From assembly GCF_900114715.1 (NCBI RefSeq), contig NZ_FOTY01000001.1, positions 193,286 through 257,285 of the forward strand: a stretch of DNA of 64,000 bases. The letters run 5' to 3'. Origin of the DNA: Salibacterium qingdaonense. Lineage in GTDB: Bacteria > Bacillota > Bacilli > Bacillales > Marinococcaceae. The number at the start of each line of letters is the position of its first letter. Position 1 is the stretch's first letter. This document shows, one piece after another, positions 53,328 through 62,751 of this stretch. The notes beneath the pieces are model-generated. The model ran no database searches and had not been told where the DNA came from. It saw only the letters and a program-made list of their open reading frames with translations. The position numbers and the translations under genes were made by a program.

Positions 53328-54095
53328 TTATGTGCCTTTCGTTTCCAGTTTATGGACCGCTGCCAAAAAAGTATCCCGGTCCACGGTCTGCAGGACGTTA
53401 TCTCTGGATTTAATGACGTATTCAGGACCGCCAGCGCTATGCTGGACGAAAGCCTGTAATATGTCAGCATCGTCCTGCTTGTCGACATTTTGGCAGACCG
53501 CTACACCGAGCGGGTAATGCAGTCCTTCACGCTTCGGTTCAATTGTGACGCCCCGCTGATAGTAAAATGAAGTAGCGGGATAATCCTGAAACAGGTCACG
53601 AAACTCCTCTTCGGTGATCTGGTGGTAGTGAAAAGGTGAACGACTCGGCTTCCCGCGTCCCTGTCCGAACGGGGTGGAAAGCACAAGGGTACCGCCGGGA
53701 CGGAGCAGGTTTAGAATGTTTTGCAGAAAAACTTGATCGTCCGGGACATGTTCGATTGTTTCAAAGGACAGAATGGTATCAAATGTGCCAAGCTCTTCTT
53801 CCATGTCTGGATCCAGGGCATCCGCGGTCTGAAAGGTAAGCAGCGGATGGTAATAGTGCTGCTTGGCGTAACGGATTGTTTCTGGATCGACATCCACCCC
53901 GACGATCTCACTGATTTCTTTTTTCTTCTTTTTTGCTGTCATCTGCGCGCCGTACCCGGTCCCGGCTGCAATGTCCAGGACACGGCCTTTTACATAGGGA
54001 AGGGCGAATGTATACCGCGCCAAATGTTCGAGCAGCAATCCGTTTTCCGGCTTCATTTCTTTAGGGATAATACGTTCTCCTGTATCTTCAAGCAT
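53328..54095 (-). CDS. Class I SAM-dependent methyltransferase
   Basis: A 255-residue methyltransferase. Motif I VLDIAAGTGYG (about 39-49), the acidic ribose-binding end of strand 2 (VGVDVDPETI), FDTILSFETIEHV and LLRPGGTLVLSTP match the Methyltransf_11/UbiE-like fold. ATG 54095 is used, with GGTGAG 6 bases upstream; the open frame upstream is not coding. The substrate is unknown. Confidence 0.85.
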   Translation of the reverse strand: MLEDTGERIIPKEMKPENGLLLEHLARYTFALPYVKGRVLDIAAGTGYGAQMTAKKKKKEISEIVGVDVDPETIRYAKQHYYHPLLTFQTADALDPDMEEELGTFDTILSFETIEHVPDDQVFLQNILNLLRPGGTLVLSTPFGQGRGKPSRSPFHYHQITEEEFRDLFQDYPATSFYYQRGVTIEPKREGLHYPLGVAVCQNVDKQDDADILQAFVQHSAGGPEYVIKSRDNVLQTVDRDTFLAAVHKLETKGT

Positions 54096-54156
54096 GATTC
54101 TCACCACTTTACCATTTCTTACGCATCCCATTATATCAGAAAAAAAGTGGCAGGTG

Positions 54157-54357
54157 ATGGCAGAGTCGAAATCAACGGAATTTGAAAAAAGCATCTGGAG
54201 GAAACGAAACAGTACCTGGAGCAGGTGCTTGATAAAGCATCGAAAGACCAGGACACCTTTCAGGGCAGTATAAAACACGCGACGGAAGAACTGGATCAGA
54301 TATTTCAGCGGGGTTGTGTCAGCAGCTGTTCATCCGGCGGTGGACACTGTCATCGAA
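54157..54357 (+). pseudogene. Remnant of a small helical-protein gene with a frameshift
   Basis: Starting at ATG 54157 the frame reads MAESKSTEFEK, then a run of six A residues (GAAAAAAG); after a one-base shift the next frame continues HLEETKQYLEQVLDKASKD and on to EELDQIFQ, a coherent amphipathic helix. A seventh A would restore one frame. The reading then enters the GTGGACAC repeat and ends in it. It could be a slippage-decoded small gene, but truncation by the repeat makes decay likelier. Confidence 0.4.
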
Positions 54358-54536
54358 AAATAAGGATGTAGTGTCCACGGATCATTGTGTTGTGGACACT
54401 GCGCCGCTGAAATCAGAAATTAGTGGGTGCCGGCCGGAATCAATGGACACTAAGGGTCAGCGCGGGGAACCCTAATGTCCCCAAACACTACCTCCGTGTA
54501 CACTATGTATGCTGCCAGGCGGTTTAGTGTCCACGG
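54331..54536 (-). repeat. GTGGACAC-motif intergenic repeat, copy 2 (inverted)
   Basis: About 206 bp, the reverse complement of copy 1 at 14059-14267, with long identical blocks and the same order of octamer motifs (GTGGACAC and GTGTCCAC in alternation). It sits between the broken small ORF and the chemoreceptor gene. The remainder of the gap to 54776 (about 240 bases) is AT-rich and holds the chemoreceptor leader; no clear promoter was recognised. Confidence 0.85.
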
Positions 54537-54775
54537 AACCGCTGCGGCCTGGAACAACGACAGTCTGATTTCAGATGCCGGCTCTTTTTTGTTCGTACCC
54601 TTTTGCCCCTCTTACTTAAAAAAGTTAAAAATATTTTAAACGATAATAACGAGGGATGAAGCGCTATCATTTCTATTGGCTGTAAGGTATGACTATTTGC
54701 TTATTTTTTGTTTTCATATAGAATAGCATCTGAATGAAATAAGACTTATGTATCAATGAAAAATGGGGGATTGTT

Positions 54776-56851
54776 ATGAAGGGGCACATGACGCTGCGGA
54801 AAAAGATGCTTGCGATTTTTATCCCGCTGGTTTTGATATCGGGGGCTGCTGTTTCAGCGGTATCCTATTTTACCGCTAAAGGTGACCTTGAAAATGCACT
54901 GGAGGATAACATGACTGCCACCAGTGCGGAATTGACGGAAGCAACCGAGAAAGGGTTCGTCGCGCACCAACGGATTGGTGACAATTTATCGGCTCTGTTG
55001 AGCAGTCAGGGAACGTCACTGGAAAAAGAAGAGATAGCAGGTATTCTTGAAAATATGATCTGGAATAACGAGCAGACGCTTGGGGCCGGCGTTTGGTTTG
55101 AACCATATGCTTATAATGAAGATACAGAGTATTTCGGGCCATATGTGTATAAAGAAGACGGCGAAGCAGTGTATACCGAAATGTACGAAGAACCTGATTA
55201 TGATTATCCAAGTTATGAATGGTATAAAGCAGGAATGAACTCCGACGGTGCAGCGGTGTGGACGGCTCCGTACACGGACGGGGAAACAGGCATTACGATG
55301 TTGACGACGTCGGTTCCTTTTCAGAATAATGCCGGGGAAACAGTAGGTGTCGTCACGTCAGACATCGATTTGAGCACGTTGCAGGATCAAATTGGTTCGG
55401 CGGATATGAATGGTTCCGGCTTTGCCTTTCTAACCGATGAAAACGGGCAGTATATCGCACATCCGAACCGGGACAAAGTGATGTCGGCAGGAGTGAGTGA
55501 CGAGGAAGAATTCGGCGGGGCATTCTCCACCGAAACAAAAGAGATTCAAAGGCTCGATTACAACGGCGAAGAACATCTTGTTTATCAGCAGAACCTGCCT
55601 ACGACGGGGTGGACGTTATCTCTTGCGGTACCGGAAACGGAATTGTATGCACCGTTGAATAAGCTTTTAACCCAGTTGATCCTCTATACTGTCGTCGTAG
55701 CAGCACTTGGATCCATTGTGATTTTCCTGTTTTCCGGACGCTTGACCCGTCACTTGAATACATTGAAAGAAAAGATGGGGCGTGTCAGTGAAGGAGATCT
55801 TACGGTGAACACATCGATTGCTTCCAATGACGAAATCGGGGTACTGGGACGTCAATTCAATAAGATGACCGAAGATATGAATGATCTTCTTACCTCGATG
55901 CAGCAGACGGTGTACCAGCTGCGGGAGTCGTCTGAACAGATGAGTGCGACATCCGAAGAAACGACCGCTTCGAGTCAGGACATTAACAAAGCGATTCAGG
56001 ATGTGGCAGCAACGGCAACGTCCATGTCGGAACAGACCGAGGAAACCAATCAGGCGTCCGGGGAACTTGCAGCATCGATCGAAAATATTACACATCGGGT
56101 GGAATCGGTCAGGGAATTAAGCAAAAAGCAGGAAACTGACCACAAAGACGGTCTTGAAAAGATGGAGACCCTGCAGCAAGCTTCAGAGTCCGCCGCTGCA
56201 CAGACGGATAAAGCCGGCTCCACCGTACAGGAATTGTCCGAACACGTGCAGAGTATTGAATCTGTGATTGGAAGCATTGAAGAGATTTCTGAACAGACCA
56301 ACCTCCTTGCTTTAAATGCGAGCATTGAGGCAGCCAGAGCCGGGGAGCACGGCAAAGGGTTTGCGGTGGTTGCCGGAGAAGTCCGGAAATTATCCGAACA
56401 GACAAACGATATGACAGGTCGGATTAAAGAACGGATTACTTCCGTTAAACAAGAATCCCAGGAAGCTGTCACATCGATGAGCGATGTGAAAAGCTCAAAC
56501 GATCATCAACGGGAAGCTGTATCCCAGACAAAAGAGATATTTGAACGGCTTACAAGTGTTGCAAGAGAAATGTCCGAGGCAATGAACGCTATTTCCAGTG
56601 ATGCAGTGAACATGAACGAGAAAAAAGACAACATCACGGAGAAACTGGACAACATCAATGCCAGCATTCAACAGACAGCATCGGCGAGCGAAGAAATCAG
56701 TGCATCGACCGATGAACAAGTGCAGGCGCTACAGGGAGTGGCAGAAACCGCCGAGCAGCTCCAGGAAATGAGTGAAGAAGCCGATCAGAAAGTACGGGCC
56801 TTCCATATTCAGGAGCAGACGCAGGAAAAAGCAGACGGCGATGTTCATTAA
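54776..56851 (+). CDS. Methyl-accepting chemotaxis protein with dCache sensor
   Basis: A 691-residue transmembrane chemoreceptor. Transmembrane helix 1 is at about 11-32, an extracellular double-Cache domain at about 35-290 ([41 protein letters not shown]), helix 2 at about 298-321, HAMP at about 322-375, and a long signalling coiled coil with the tip [20 protein letters not shown]. The Cache motif WxxPYxD is typical of amino-acid sensors, so an amino acid or organic-acid ligand is plausible. It is monocistronic with its own terminator. Confidence 0.93.
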   Translation: MKGHMTLRKKMLAIFIPLVLISGAAVSAVSYFTAKGDLENALEDNMTATSAELTEATEKGFVAHQRIGDNLSALLSSQGTSLEKEEIAGILENMIWNNEQTLGAGVWFEPYAYNEDTEYFGPYVYKEDGEAVYTEMYEEPDYDYPSYEWYKAGMNSDGAAVWTAPYTDGETGITMLTTSVPFQNNAGETVGVVTSDIDLSTLQDQIGSADMNGSGFAFLTDENGQYIAHPNRDKVMSAGVSDEEEFGGAFSTETKEIQRLDYNGEEHLVYQQNLPTTGWTLSLAVPETELYAPLNKLLTQLILYTVVVAALGSIVIFLFSGRLTRHLNTLKEKMGRVSEGDLTVNTSIASNDEIGVLGRQFNKMTEDMNDLLTSMQQTVYQLRESSEQMSATSEETTASSQDINKAIQDVAATATSMSEQTEETNQASGELAASIENITHRVESVRELSKKQETDHKDGLEKMETLQQASESAAAQTDKAGSTVQELSEHVQSIESVIGSIEEISEQTNLLALNASIEAARAGEHGKGFAVVAGEVRKLSEQTNDMTGRIKERITSVKQESQEAVTSMSDVKSSNDHQREAVSQTKEIFERLTSVAREMSEAMNAISSDAVNMNEKKDNITEKLDNINASIQQTASASEEISASTDEQVQALQGVAETAEQLQEMSEEADQKVRAFHIQEQTQEKADGDVH

Positions 56852-56861
56852 TCACCGATTT

Positions 56862-56908
56862 AAAGAACGACAGCGGCATCATCATATGCTGCTGCCGTTC
56901 TTTTTTTA
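56862..56908 (+). terminator. Terminator after the chemoreceptor gene
   Basis: Imperfect stem AAAGAACGACAGCGGCAT / ATGCTGCTGCCGTTCTTT followed by TTTT. Confidence 0.75.
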
Positions 56909-56989
56909 CGGCACGTTTGCGATTGAAATTCACGGTCGTGATGATAAGATGGAAATGATAAATTGTCATAAGAATTGGTGGAGAAAATA

Positions 56990-57484
56990 ATGAAAATAGT
57001 AGAAGTGGAAGCAGCGGAAGCGGAAACGGTGAGAATTGTCATGCAGCAGGCGTTTGCTGAATACGATAAGGATATTATACCATCAGGGGCTATGCAGGAA
57101 ACGACGGAGTCTATCGAGTCATCCATAGCAGACGGGGAGGAAACAGCTGCTGTGTGCTATATCGAAAACAGGCCGGTCGGTGTTGTCAGAGTACGGGAAG
57201 AAGAGGACGCGCTTTATTTTTTCCGATTATCCGTTCCGCCGGAAGAACGGGGGAGCGGGATAGGATCGGCATTGATCCGCTGGGTCGAAAGCAAAGCCCT
57301 GCAGCTCGAAAAAGAAACCGTGTATTGTAAAGTGCGGGCGGCCGCGCCTCATAATGTAAGGCGTTATGAACGGCTGGGGTACCATATTTATGATACGTTC
57401 ACTGTGGAAAGACCGGAATGGCCGGCCTTTGATGTTATCGCCATGAAAAAAAAGATACCGGTGGAGCAGTCGACCCATGAATAA
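56990..57484 (+). CDS. GNAT-family N-acetyltransferase
   Basis: A 164-residue acetyltransferase. The acetyl-CoA loop is in PPEERGSGIGSALIRWVE, preceded by the strand ALYFFRLSV, and the C-terminal NVRRYERLGYHIYDTF is the usual GNAT end. ATG 56990 is chosen for GGTGGAG 6 bases upstream; the frame begins five codons earlier. The stop overlaps the start of the YndJ-like gene by 8 bases. The substrate is unknown. Confidence 0.85.
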   Translation: MKIVEVEAAEAETVRIVMQQAFAEYDKDIIPSGAMQETTESIESSIADGEETAAVCYIENRPVGVVRVREEEDALYFFRLSVPPEERGSGIGSALIRWVESKALQLEKETVYCKVRAAAPHNVRRYERLGYHIYDTFTVERPEWPAFDVIAMKKKIPVEQSTHE

Positions 57485-59141
57485 ATGGAGCACGCTGCTT
57501 CCTGGTGCGTTCAGCTTACTGTTCTGGTCCATTATTGTACAGCCGGATCTGATCGAAGCAGCCTTGGCAGCAGCTTTCTTTCTGGTTGTACCTGCTGTGT
57601 TGTATGTTTCAGCTGTGTCCCTCCCCGGACGGACACGTCTGTGCTGGTTTGGTGCTGCCTGGAGCGGTGCACTTTCGATGATGATGGAAACCGGAATAAC
57701 GGCGATGGTGTTTTCTGTGGTGTGGTTTCTGTTTACTGCGTACATTGCCTGGAAAGGCTTATCCAGGCTGATGACAAGAGGGACAGCTCCTTTAGAAGAG
57801 ACGGTGGTCGATGCGGGGTTGGTGTATGTCGCTGTCGGAGGCGCCTGGTTCGTGCTGTCCCGCGCAGGCACCGCTCCATTGCTTCCCTATACGGAAGTAA
57901 TTGTGGATCTAACAGCGGTTCACTTTCACTATGCCGCATGTTTGCTGCCGGTATTAACAGGCCTGCTGGGCCGTCGCCGCTATTATAGAGAAGTGTCCGG
58001 CAGACCTTTATTATACAGGATACTGGCAGCCGGCATAACAGCAGGCCCCGTTTTGACAGCTGTTGCCGTCGATCAAGGACCGCCGCTTGAAGCGGTGCTT
58101 GTCGGCATATATGTCGTATTTCTGTACTGGTTTGCAGGATGGAGCATAAAGGAAGCCTTCTCGATGCCGCTGTTTTCAAAAATAACAATAACTATTTCCT
58201 CGTTTATATTGATAGGGACGATGACACTTTCGATTCTTTACAGCACAGGACGTGCCGCTGGTTACCAAGTAATCGGCATAGCAGGAATGATTCCGTGGCA
58301 CGGCGCCTGGAATGCATTCGCTTTTTCCATTCTTGCGTTGATCGGGTGGGCTCTCGTATCTCCCGGACCAAGAGCGGCTTATCATTCATTTCCCGTCAGC
58401 AGACTGCGGGGAAAAGAGAATATTGCAGAACGCATAGAACAGAATCAGCGGCTTCACGCCACAGATGGTTTGTTTGCTTCGTGGGATACATATAAAAAAA
58501 AAGATTTTGATCCAGAGATGCTTTCTCCGCTTGTAAGCGCGTTTTATACACACACGGACCGGTTCCGTATGAAAGCGGACGTTCAGTGGCGTTTTTCTCT
58601 TCTATATCATGCTTCCTCTTATTTCAGTAAGAAAATGAAACAGATTAATGTTCCGCCAACAGGAAAAGGGGACATGGATGGAAAAATGTATAGTGTAGGG
58701 GAGCAGCAGGACGGGCGCCCGGACCCACGTGTCTGGCTGCGCAGCCATGCAGGTACAGGCAGTCCGGTGTTCACAGCGGTGTATTCCCATCACACGAAAG
58801 AGGATGTCACGTATCTCAATGTAGGGCTTCCTCTTCCGGTTGGTGTGATGACAGGCATTCTCCGGCCCGATAACGGCAAAGACGGTGCGCTTGTTCTTAC
58901 GAGCCGCAAACGATCTGATGTCTGTGGGGATGAGGGTATTTATGTTACGGTCGGCCGCTGGACATGGAAAACACCGCTCCAGGAAACATTTAACATGAAG
59001 CAGACGAAAGAAGATATACTGGAAGCCGAGCATACCATGGCGATAGGTCGTTTTCGTTTCCTTAGGATTACGTACTGCCTGCCTTTGATGACAAGTCAAG
59101 GGAGTCGGCATGACGGCGCTGGACGATTCGCAGGCGAATGA
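57477..59141 (+). CDS. YndJ-family membrane protein
   Basis: A 554-residue protein. The first 300 residues hold about nine transmembrane helices, with the family motif VHFHYAACLLPVLTGLLGR; the rest is a soluble domain. This matches the Bacillus YndJ family, function unknown. The ATG overlaps the end of the acetyltransferase gene, so the two are translationally coupled. The last 74 bases overlap the convergent MATE gene, so the final 25 codons lie over the MATE C-terminus. Confidence 0.78.
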   Translation: MNKWSTLLPGAFSLLFWSIIVQPDLIEAALAAAFFLVVPAVLYVSAVSLPGRTRLCWFGAAWSGALSMMMETGITAMVFSVVWFLFTAYIAWKGLSRLMTRGTAPLEETVVDAGLVYVAVGGAWFVLSRAGTAPLLPYTEVIVDLTAVHFHYAACLLPVLTGLLGRRRYYREVSGRPLLYRILAAGITAGPVLTAVAVDQGPPLEAVLVGIYVVFLYWFAGWSIKEAFSMPLFSKITITISSFILIGTMTLSILYSTGRAAGYQVIGIAGMIPWHGAWNAFAFSILALIGWALVSPGPRAAYHSFPVSRLRGKENIAERIEQNQRLHATDGLFASWDTYKKKDFDPEMLSPLVSAFYTHTDRFRMKADVQWRFSLLYHASSYFSKKMKQINVPPTGKGDMDGKMYSVGEQQDGRPDPRVWLRSHAGTGSPVFTAVYSHHTKEDVTYLNVGLPLPVGVMTGILRPDNGKDGALVLTSRKRSDVCGDEGIYVTVGRWTWKTPLQETFNMKQTKEDILEAEHTMAIGRFRFLRITYCLPLMTSQGSRHDGAGRFAGE

Positions 59142-60450
59142 AAAAACCGACGGCAGCTGAGGTTAATCCGACCGTAATACCGAGCCACCATCCGAAAGGG
59201 CCGAGTGCGGTGTAAGCGGCAAGCATATAACCGGCGGGCAGGCCGAACAGCCAGTAAGATACAAACGACGTGAAAAAAGGAACCGTTACATCCTTGTATC
59301 CCTGCAGCACTCCCTGCAGGGTCGACTGGGCGGCGTCGGAAAATTGATAGAAAATCGCAAACACGAGGAACTGCCCCGCAAGCGCCGCCACTTCCGGATC
59401 ATTTGTGTAAATCCAGCCGATATCCTGCCGGAACACGTAAATCAAACAGGAAGAAATAGAAATAATACACACCGCCGATGCCACCCCGATCCGGGTGTAC
59501 TGCTTTGCGTGGTCCAGCCGCTGGGCGCCGATTTCAAACGCTGTGACAATCGTTAAAGCAAGAGAGATGCTTAATGGAATCATAAAAATGATGGATGTGA
59601 AACTGAACGCCGCCTGATGGGCGGCAATCGTCACCGTATCAAACATCGCTCCCATGAAAAGCGTGACCGCGGAAAAAATACTGGCCTCAAAAAACAGAGA
59701 TAAACCAAGCGGTATCCCGATACGAAGCTGCTTTTTCCAGGCGTTCCATGAAGGAGCGCTCCATTGTTTAAAAAGACGGAACGGCCTCATGATTTCCACC
59801 CGGAACGTCATGACAGCACTAAACAGCAGTACAACTCCGTATGATAAAGCAGTAGCATATCCCGCACCGATCCCTCCCATTTCCGGCATGCCGAATTTCC
59901 CGAATATCAGACAGTAATTAAACAAAAAATTGAGCGGAAGAACGCCCAGCATAATCGTCATTGTAATGCGGGGATACCCTTGCGCATCAAAAAAGTTGCG
60001 TACCACCATTGACAGAAAAAACGGAATGATACCAAAGGATAAACCAATCAGATAATGTTTGGCAATGTGGTGTACGGATGGATCAAGCGACATGACCGAC
60101 AGCACGGGATCCAGGAAAATCCATCCCGCTCCGAGGATAACAAGGCCGAAAAGAGTTGCAATATAAAAGCCCTGTGTCACGATGTCTGTGATGCTGCGCC
60201 GGTCATTTCTGCCGAGCAGCTGTCCGATCACCGGTGTGATGGAAAGAAGGATTCCATTTACCCCGGTAAAGACGGGGAGCCATAAACTGGATCCAATGGA
60301 AACTCCGGCGAGGTCGTTTGTGCCGGCCTGACCTGACATGATGGTATCGATGAGATTCATGCCGAAATAACTTAATTCCGTAACGAGAATCGGCCATAGA
60401 ATGACCGCGAAAAGCTTGATTTTTTCTAGTATAGTGATGGCGTGGTACAT
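59068..60450 (-). CDS. MATE-family multidrug efflux transporter
   Basis: A 460-residue protein with twelve transmembrane segments in two MatE halves. LFAVILWPILVTELSYFGMNLIDTIMSGQAG at the start of the first half and WKKQLRIGIPLGLSLFFEASIFSAVTL at the start of the second are characteristic of NorM-like pumps (segments quoted by position: about 12-42 and 233-261). It exports cationic drugs in exchange for Na+ or H+. A promoter and a 16-bp palindromic operator lie directly upstream. Confidence 0.9.
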   Translation of the reverse strand: MYHAITILEKIKLFAVILWPILVTELSYFGMNLIDTIMSGQAGTNDLAGVSIGSSLWLPVFTGVNGILLSITPVIGQLLGRNDRRSITDIVTQGFYIATLFGLVILGAGWIFLDPVLSVMSLDPSVHHIAKHYLIGLSFGIIPFFLSMVVRNFFDAQGYPRITMTIMLGVLPLNFLFNYCLIFGKFGMPEMGGIGAGYATALSYGVVLLFSAVMTFRVEIMRPFRLFKQWSAPSWNAWKKQLRIGIPLGLSLFFEASIFSAVTLFMGAMFDTVTIAAHQAAFSFTSIIFMIPLSISLALTIVTAFEIGAQRLDHAKQYTRIGVASAVCIISISSCLIYVFRQDIGWIYTNDPEVAALAGQFLVFAIFYQFSDAAQSTLQGVLQGYKDVTVPFFTSFVSYWLFGLPAGYMLAAYTALGPFGWWLGITVGLTSAAVGFFIRLRIVQRRHADSLDLSSKAGST

Positions 60451-60469
60451 AAATAAAGCCTCCGGACGT

Positions 60470-60485
60470 CATGGTTCGAACCATG
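60470..60485. promoter_or_regulatory. Palindromic operator before the MATE gene
   Basis: The perfect 16-bp palindrome CATGGTTCGAACCATG lies 4 to 19 bases downstream of the -10 of the MATE promoter, a classic repressor position. The regulator is not encoded in the visible neighbourhood. Confidence 0.6.
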
Positions 60486-60488
60486 CTT

Positions 60489-60517
60489 AACATAGCAATT
60501 TCTACTGTTTTTAGCAA
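60489..60517 (-). promoter_or_regulatory. Candidate sigma-A promoter of the MATE gene
   Basis: Minus strand: -35 TTGCTA (60517-60512), 17-base spacer, -10 TATGTT (60494-60489). Confidence 0.5.
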
Positions 60518-60674
60518 GATATAAAGGGTGGAGATGATTGTACGTCAAAGAACGTCAAAACTATTTTAATATAATAGCTTGTTCCTGTCGTATTTACAGG
60601 CTGAAGGTGAGAAGATGGAATTGTTCCTGAGGAGCCGAATCTTTATATTATGTTAAAGCAAAGAAGGTGAGACG

Positions 60675-61607
60675 ATGAGATCTGTTGCTGCCTATGGTAT
60701 AACAATGCTGGGAGCTTCTTTCTGGGGGCTGACCGGACTGTTTGTTCAGCGCCTCTATATGTTTGGGTTTTCCCCGATTCATGTCGTAACGATACGAATG
60801 GTGCTGTCGATGGTTATCCTGTTCAGTATCGTGGGTATCATCCGGCCTTATCTTCTGAAGATCCACCTCCGGGACCTGCCTTATTTCATCGGCCTGGGGG
60901 TTGTGAGCATCGCATTATTTAACTGGTTCTATTTCACGGTTATGGAACAGGCTTCCCTGTCGGTGGCGGTCGTTCTGTTGTATACGAGTCCTGTTTTTGT
61001 GGCGCTGATATCCCGGTTTGTATTCCAGGAGGCGTTCACCGTGAATAAAATCGGAGCCGTCGTGCTGACTACGGCCGGATGCAGCCTTGTTGCCGGCTTT
61101 TTTCCGTTTGGTTCCATGAACCTAACCGTATCTGTTGTGTTTTTCGGGCTGGCTTCCGGATTTTTCTGCGGATTGTACAGTATTATTGGAAAATCCGTCA
61201 GCCGCAAATACCATTCTGTTACCATTACGGCTTATTCGATGATGTGCGGGGGAGCGTTTCTTCTGCCGGTCAGCGGCATCGAAAAAAACCTTATGCCGTT
61301 TCTGGAGCCGATAGTATGGATACACGTTTTAGGCAGTGTCCTCGTATCTACCATATTGGCTTATGTATTATATACGGCTGGATTGAAATATATTGAATCC
61401 AGCCATGCCGCGGTCCTTGCAACCATTGAACCGATTGTCGGTATAATAGTCGGGGTTCTTGTTTTCGGGGACGAATTAACGGGATGGCAGAGCGCAGGAA
61501 TCGTTCTCGTTTTTTCTTCCATTATTCTATCTGTCTTTTCCAATGGAAATAAATTCAGATCTAAAAGACAGAGACGTTATTTTTCCGACAACGGGAATGC
61601 CATGTAA
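60675..61607 (+). CDS. DMT/EamA-family transporter
   Basis: A 310-residue protein with ten transmembrane segments in two EamA repeats (GITMLGASFWGLTGLFVQ; FGLASGFFCGLYSIIGKSV) and the end motif ATIEPIVGIIVGVLVFGDEL typical of the family. AAGAAGGTGAG lies upstream of the ATG. It is a putative exporter; the substrate is unknown. The basic C-terminal tail is unremarkable. Confidence 0.87.
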   Translation: MRSVAAYGITMLGASFWGLTGLFVQRLYMFGFSPIHVVTIRMVLSMVILFSIVGIIRPYLLKIHLRDLPYFIGLGVVSIALFNWFYFTVMEQASLSVAVVLLYTSPVFVALISRFVFQEAFTVNKIGAVVLTTAGCSLVAGFFPFGSMNLTVSVVFFGLASGFFCGLYSIIGKSVSRKYHSVTITAYSMMCGGAFLLPVSGIEKNLMPFLEPIVWIHVLGSVLVSTILAYVLYTAGLKYIESSHAAVLATIEPIVGIIVGVLVFGDELTGWQSAGIVLVFSSIILSVFSNGNKFRSKRQRRYFSDNGNAM

Positions 61608-61662
61608 GGTTTTGTATGTGATAAAATCAGGGTAAAGATAGGTAAACGAGGAGGGATCAGGG

Positions 61663-62301
61663 ATGAAGGTTTTGGTGGCCGGTGCCCACGGGGATACCGG
61701 ACAGATTCTCGTACGTATTCTTGCCGAACAGCCCGGGTATGAAGTGCACGCCATGGTACGCGATTATGATCAAGCCGCAATAATGAGGGAATGGGGAGCA
61801 GATTACATCGTGACAGCGGATCTTGAGAACAATGTGTCAAAAGCCCCGAAAGAAATGGATGCTGTTCTCTTTGCTGCTGGCTCCGGACCCGAAGCCGACC
61901 TTGAAAAGATCCTCGCAGTGGAGCAGGTAGGTGCGAAAAAACTGATGGATGCTTCCAGGGCTCAGGGGGTTCACCAATTTATTATGCTGAGCAGCATCGG
62001 GGCGGACCAGCCGTCCGGACCGGATAAATATTATCTGGAAGCCAAAGGAACGGCAGATGCGCACCTGCAAAGCAGCGGACTGAGCCACACCATTATCCGG
62101 ACAGGTTCTCTTACTCCCGGAGAAGGAACCGGGTTAGTGGAAATAAAAGAACGATTCACAGATGCGTATGAACGAAGTATCTCAAGGGAAGACGCCGCTG
62201 CGGTAATGGTCGCTTCGTTAACACACAACAAAGCACGTGATAAAACGTTTGAGCTTTCCTCAGGAGACCACCCGGTAAACGAAGCATTGAATAAGCTGTA
62301 G
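61663..62301 (+). CDS. NAD(P)-binding oxidoreductase, YhfK-like atypical SDR
   Basis: A 212-residue Rossmann protein. The N-terminal VLVAGAHGDTGQILVRIL carries the glycine-rich dinucleotide motif; VLFAAGSGPEADLEKILAVEQVGAKKLM and the YYLEAKGTADAHLQSSGL region (with the Y-x-x-x-K pair) match the atypical SDR group that includes B. subtilis YhfK. GAGGAGGGA precedes the ATG. The substrate is unknown. Confidence 0.86.
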   Translation: MKVLVAGAHGDTGQILVRILAEQPGYEVHAMVRDYDQAAIMREWGADYIVTADLENNVSKAPKEMDAVLFAAGSGPEADLEKILAVEQVGAKKLMDASRAQGVHQFIMLSSIGADQPSGPDKYYLEAKGTADAHLQSSGLSHTIIRTGSLTPGEGTGLVEIKERFTDAYERSISREDAAAVMVASLTHNKARDKTFELSSGDHPVNEALNKL

Positions 62302-62321
62302 GCTGCCTTGTTATGTTTTAT

Positions 62322-62335
62322 ATTTCCCGGGAAAT
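62322..62335. promoter_or_regulatory. 14-bp palindrome in an intergenic gap
   Basis: The perfect palindrome ATTTCCCGGGAAAT lies 21 bases after the YhfK-like stop and about 140 bases before the next gene. It could be an operator or a chance palindrome. Confidence 0.3.
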
Positions 62336-62477
62336 GATGTCGAAAAAGGGGAAAGAAAAGAGTGCTGCCAATTCGTGCGGTGCTCTTATTTATTTTAAAT
62401 ATTTAAGGGTTTGGAAGGAATTATCCGAACGGTGTCGAAATCTATCTTAAAGGTGCAAAGGAAGGGTGGAATGGATC

Positions 62478-62720
62478 ATGGGATTTTCCATCGAAGTAAA
62501 CGGAGAAATCGTTACGCACAATCAGGCAGAGCGGCTTGGAGATAGATCGTTTCGTCTTGTGAAGGACGGGTACCATCTGTATCCGCTTGATTCGAAAGTT
62601 GATATTCAGATCGAAGAGCAAAAACCGCCGTTTGGAACGGCGGTCATTACAAAGGTGGAATGGAGTTCCGGGTGGACGACCCTTTTCTATGAACTCGTTT
62701 CCCTGTCTTCGGTGAATTAA
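62478..62720 (+). CDS. Small conserved protein, DUF2584-like
   Basis: An 80-residue, mostly beta-strand protein (FRLVKDGYHLYPLDSKVDIQ, GTAVITKVEWSSG, LFYELVSLSSVN) whose pattern matches DUF2584 of Bacillaceae; function unknown. ATG 62478 has GGAAGGGTGG about 8 bases upstream; a GTG four codons earlier (62466) is possible. Confidence 0.65.
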   Translation: MGFSIEVNGEIVTHNQAERLGDRSFRLVKDGYHLYPLDSKVDIQIEEQKPPFGTAVITKVEWSSGWTTLFYELVSLSSVN

Positions 62721-62751
62721 TGCAGGACCCGTTCCCCGCAGGCACCTTCTT

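Noticed and set aside
54617-54646. Sigma-D (motility) promoter before the chemoreceptor
   Set aside because: TAAA and a partial CGATAA are present, but the spacing (18) is outside the sigma-D range and the -10 matches only partly.
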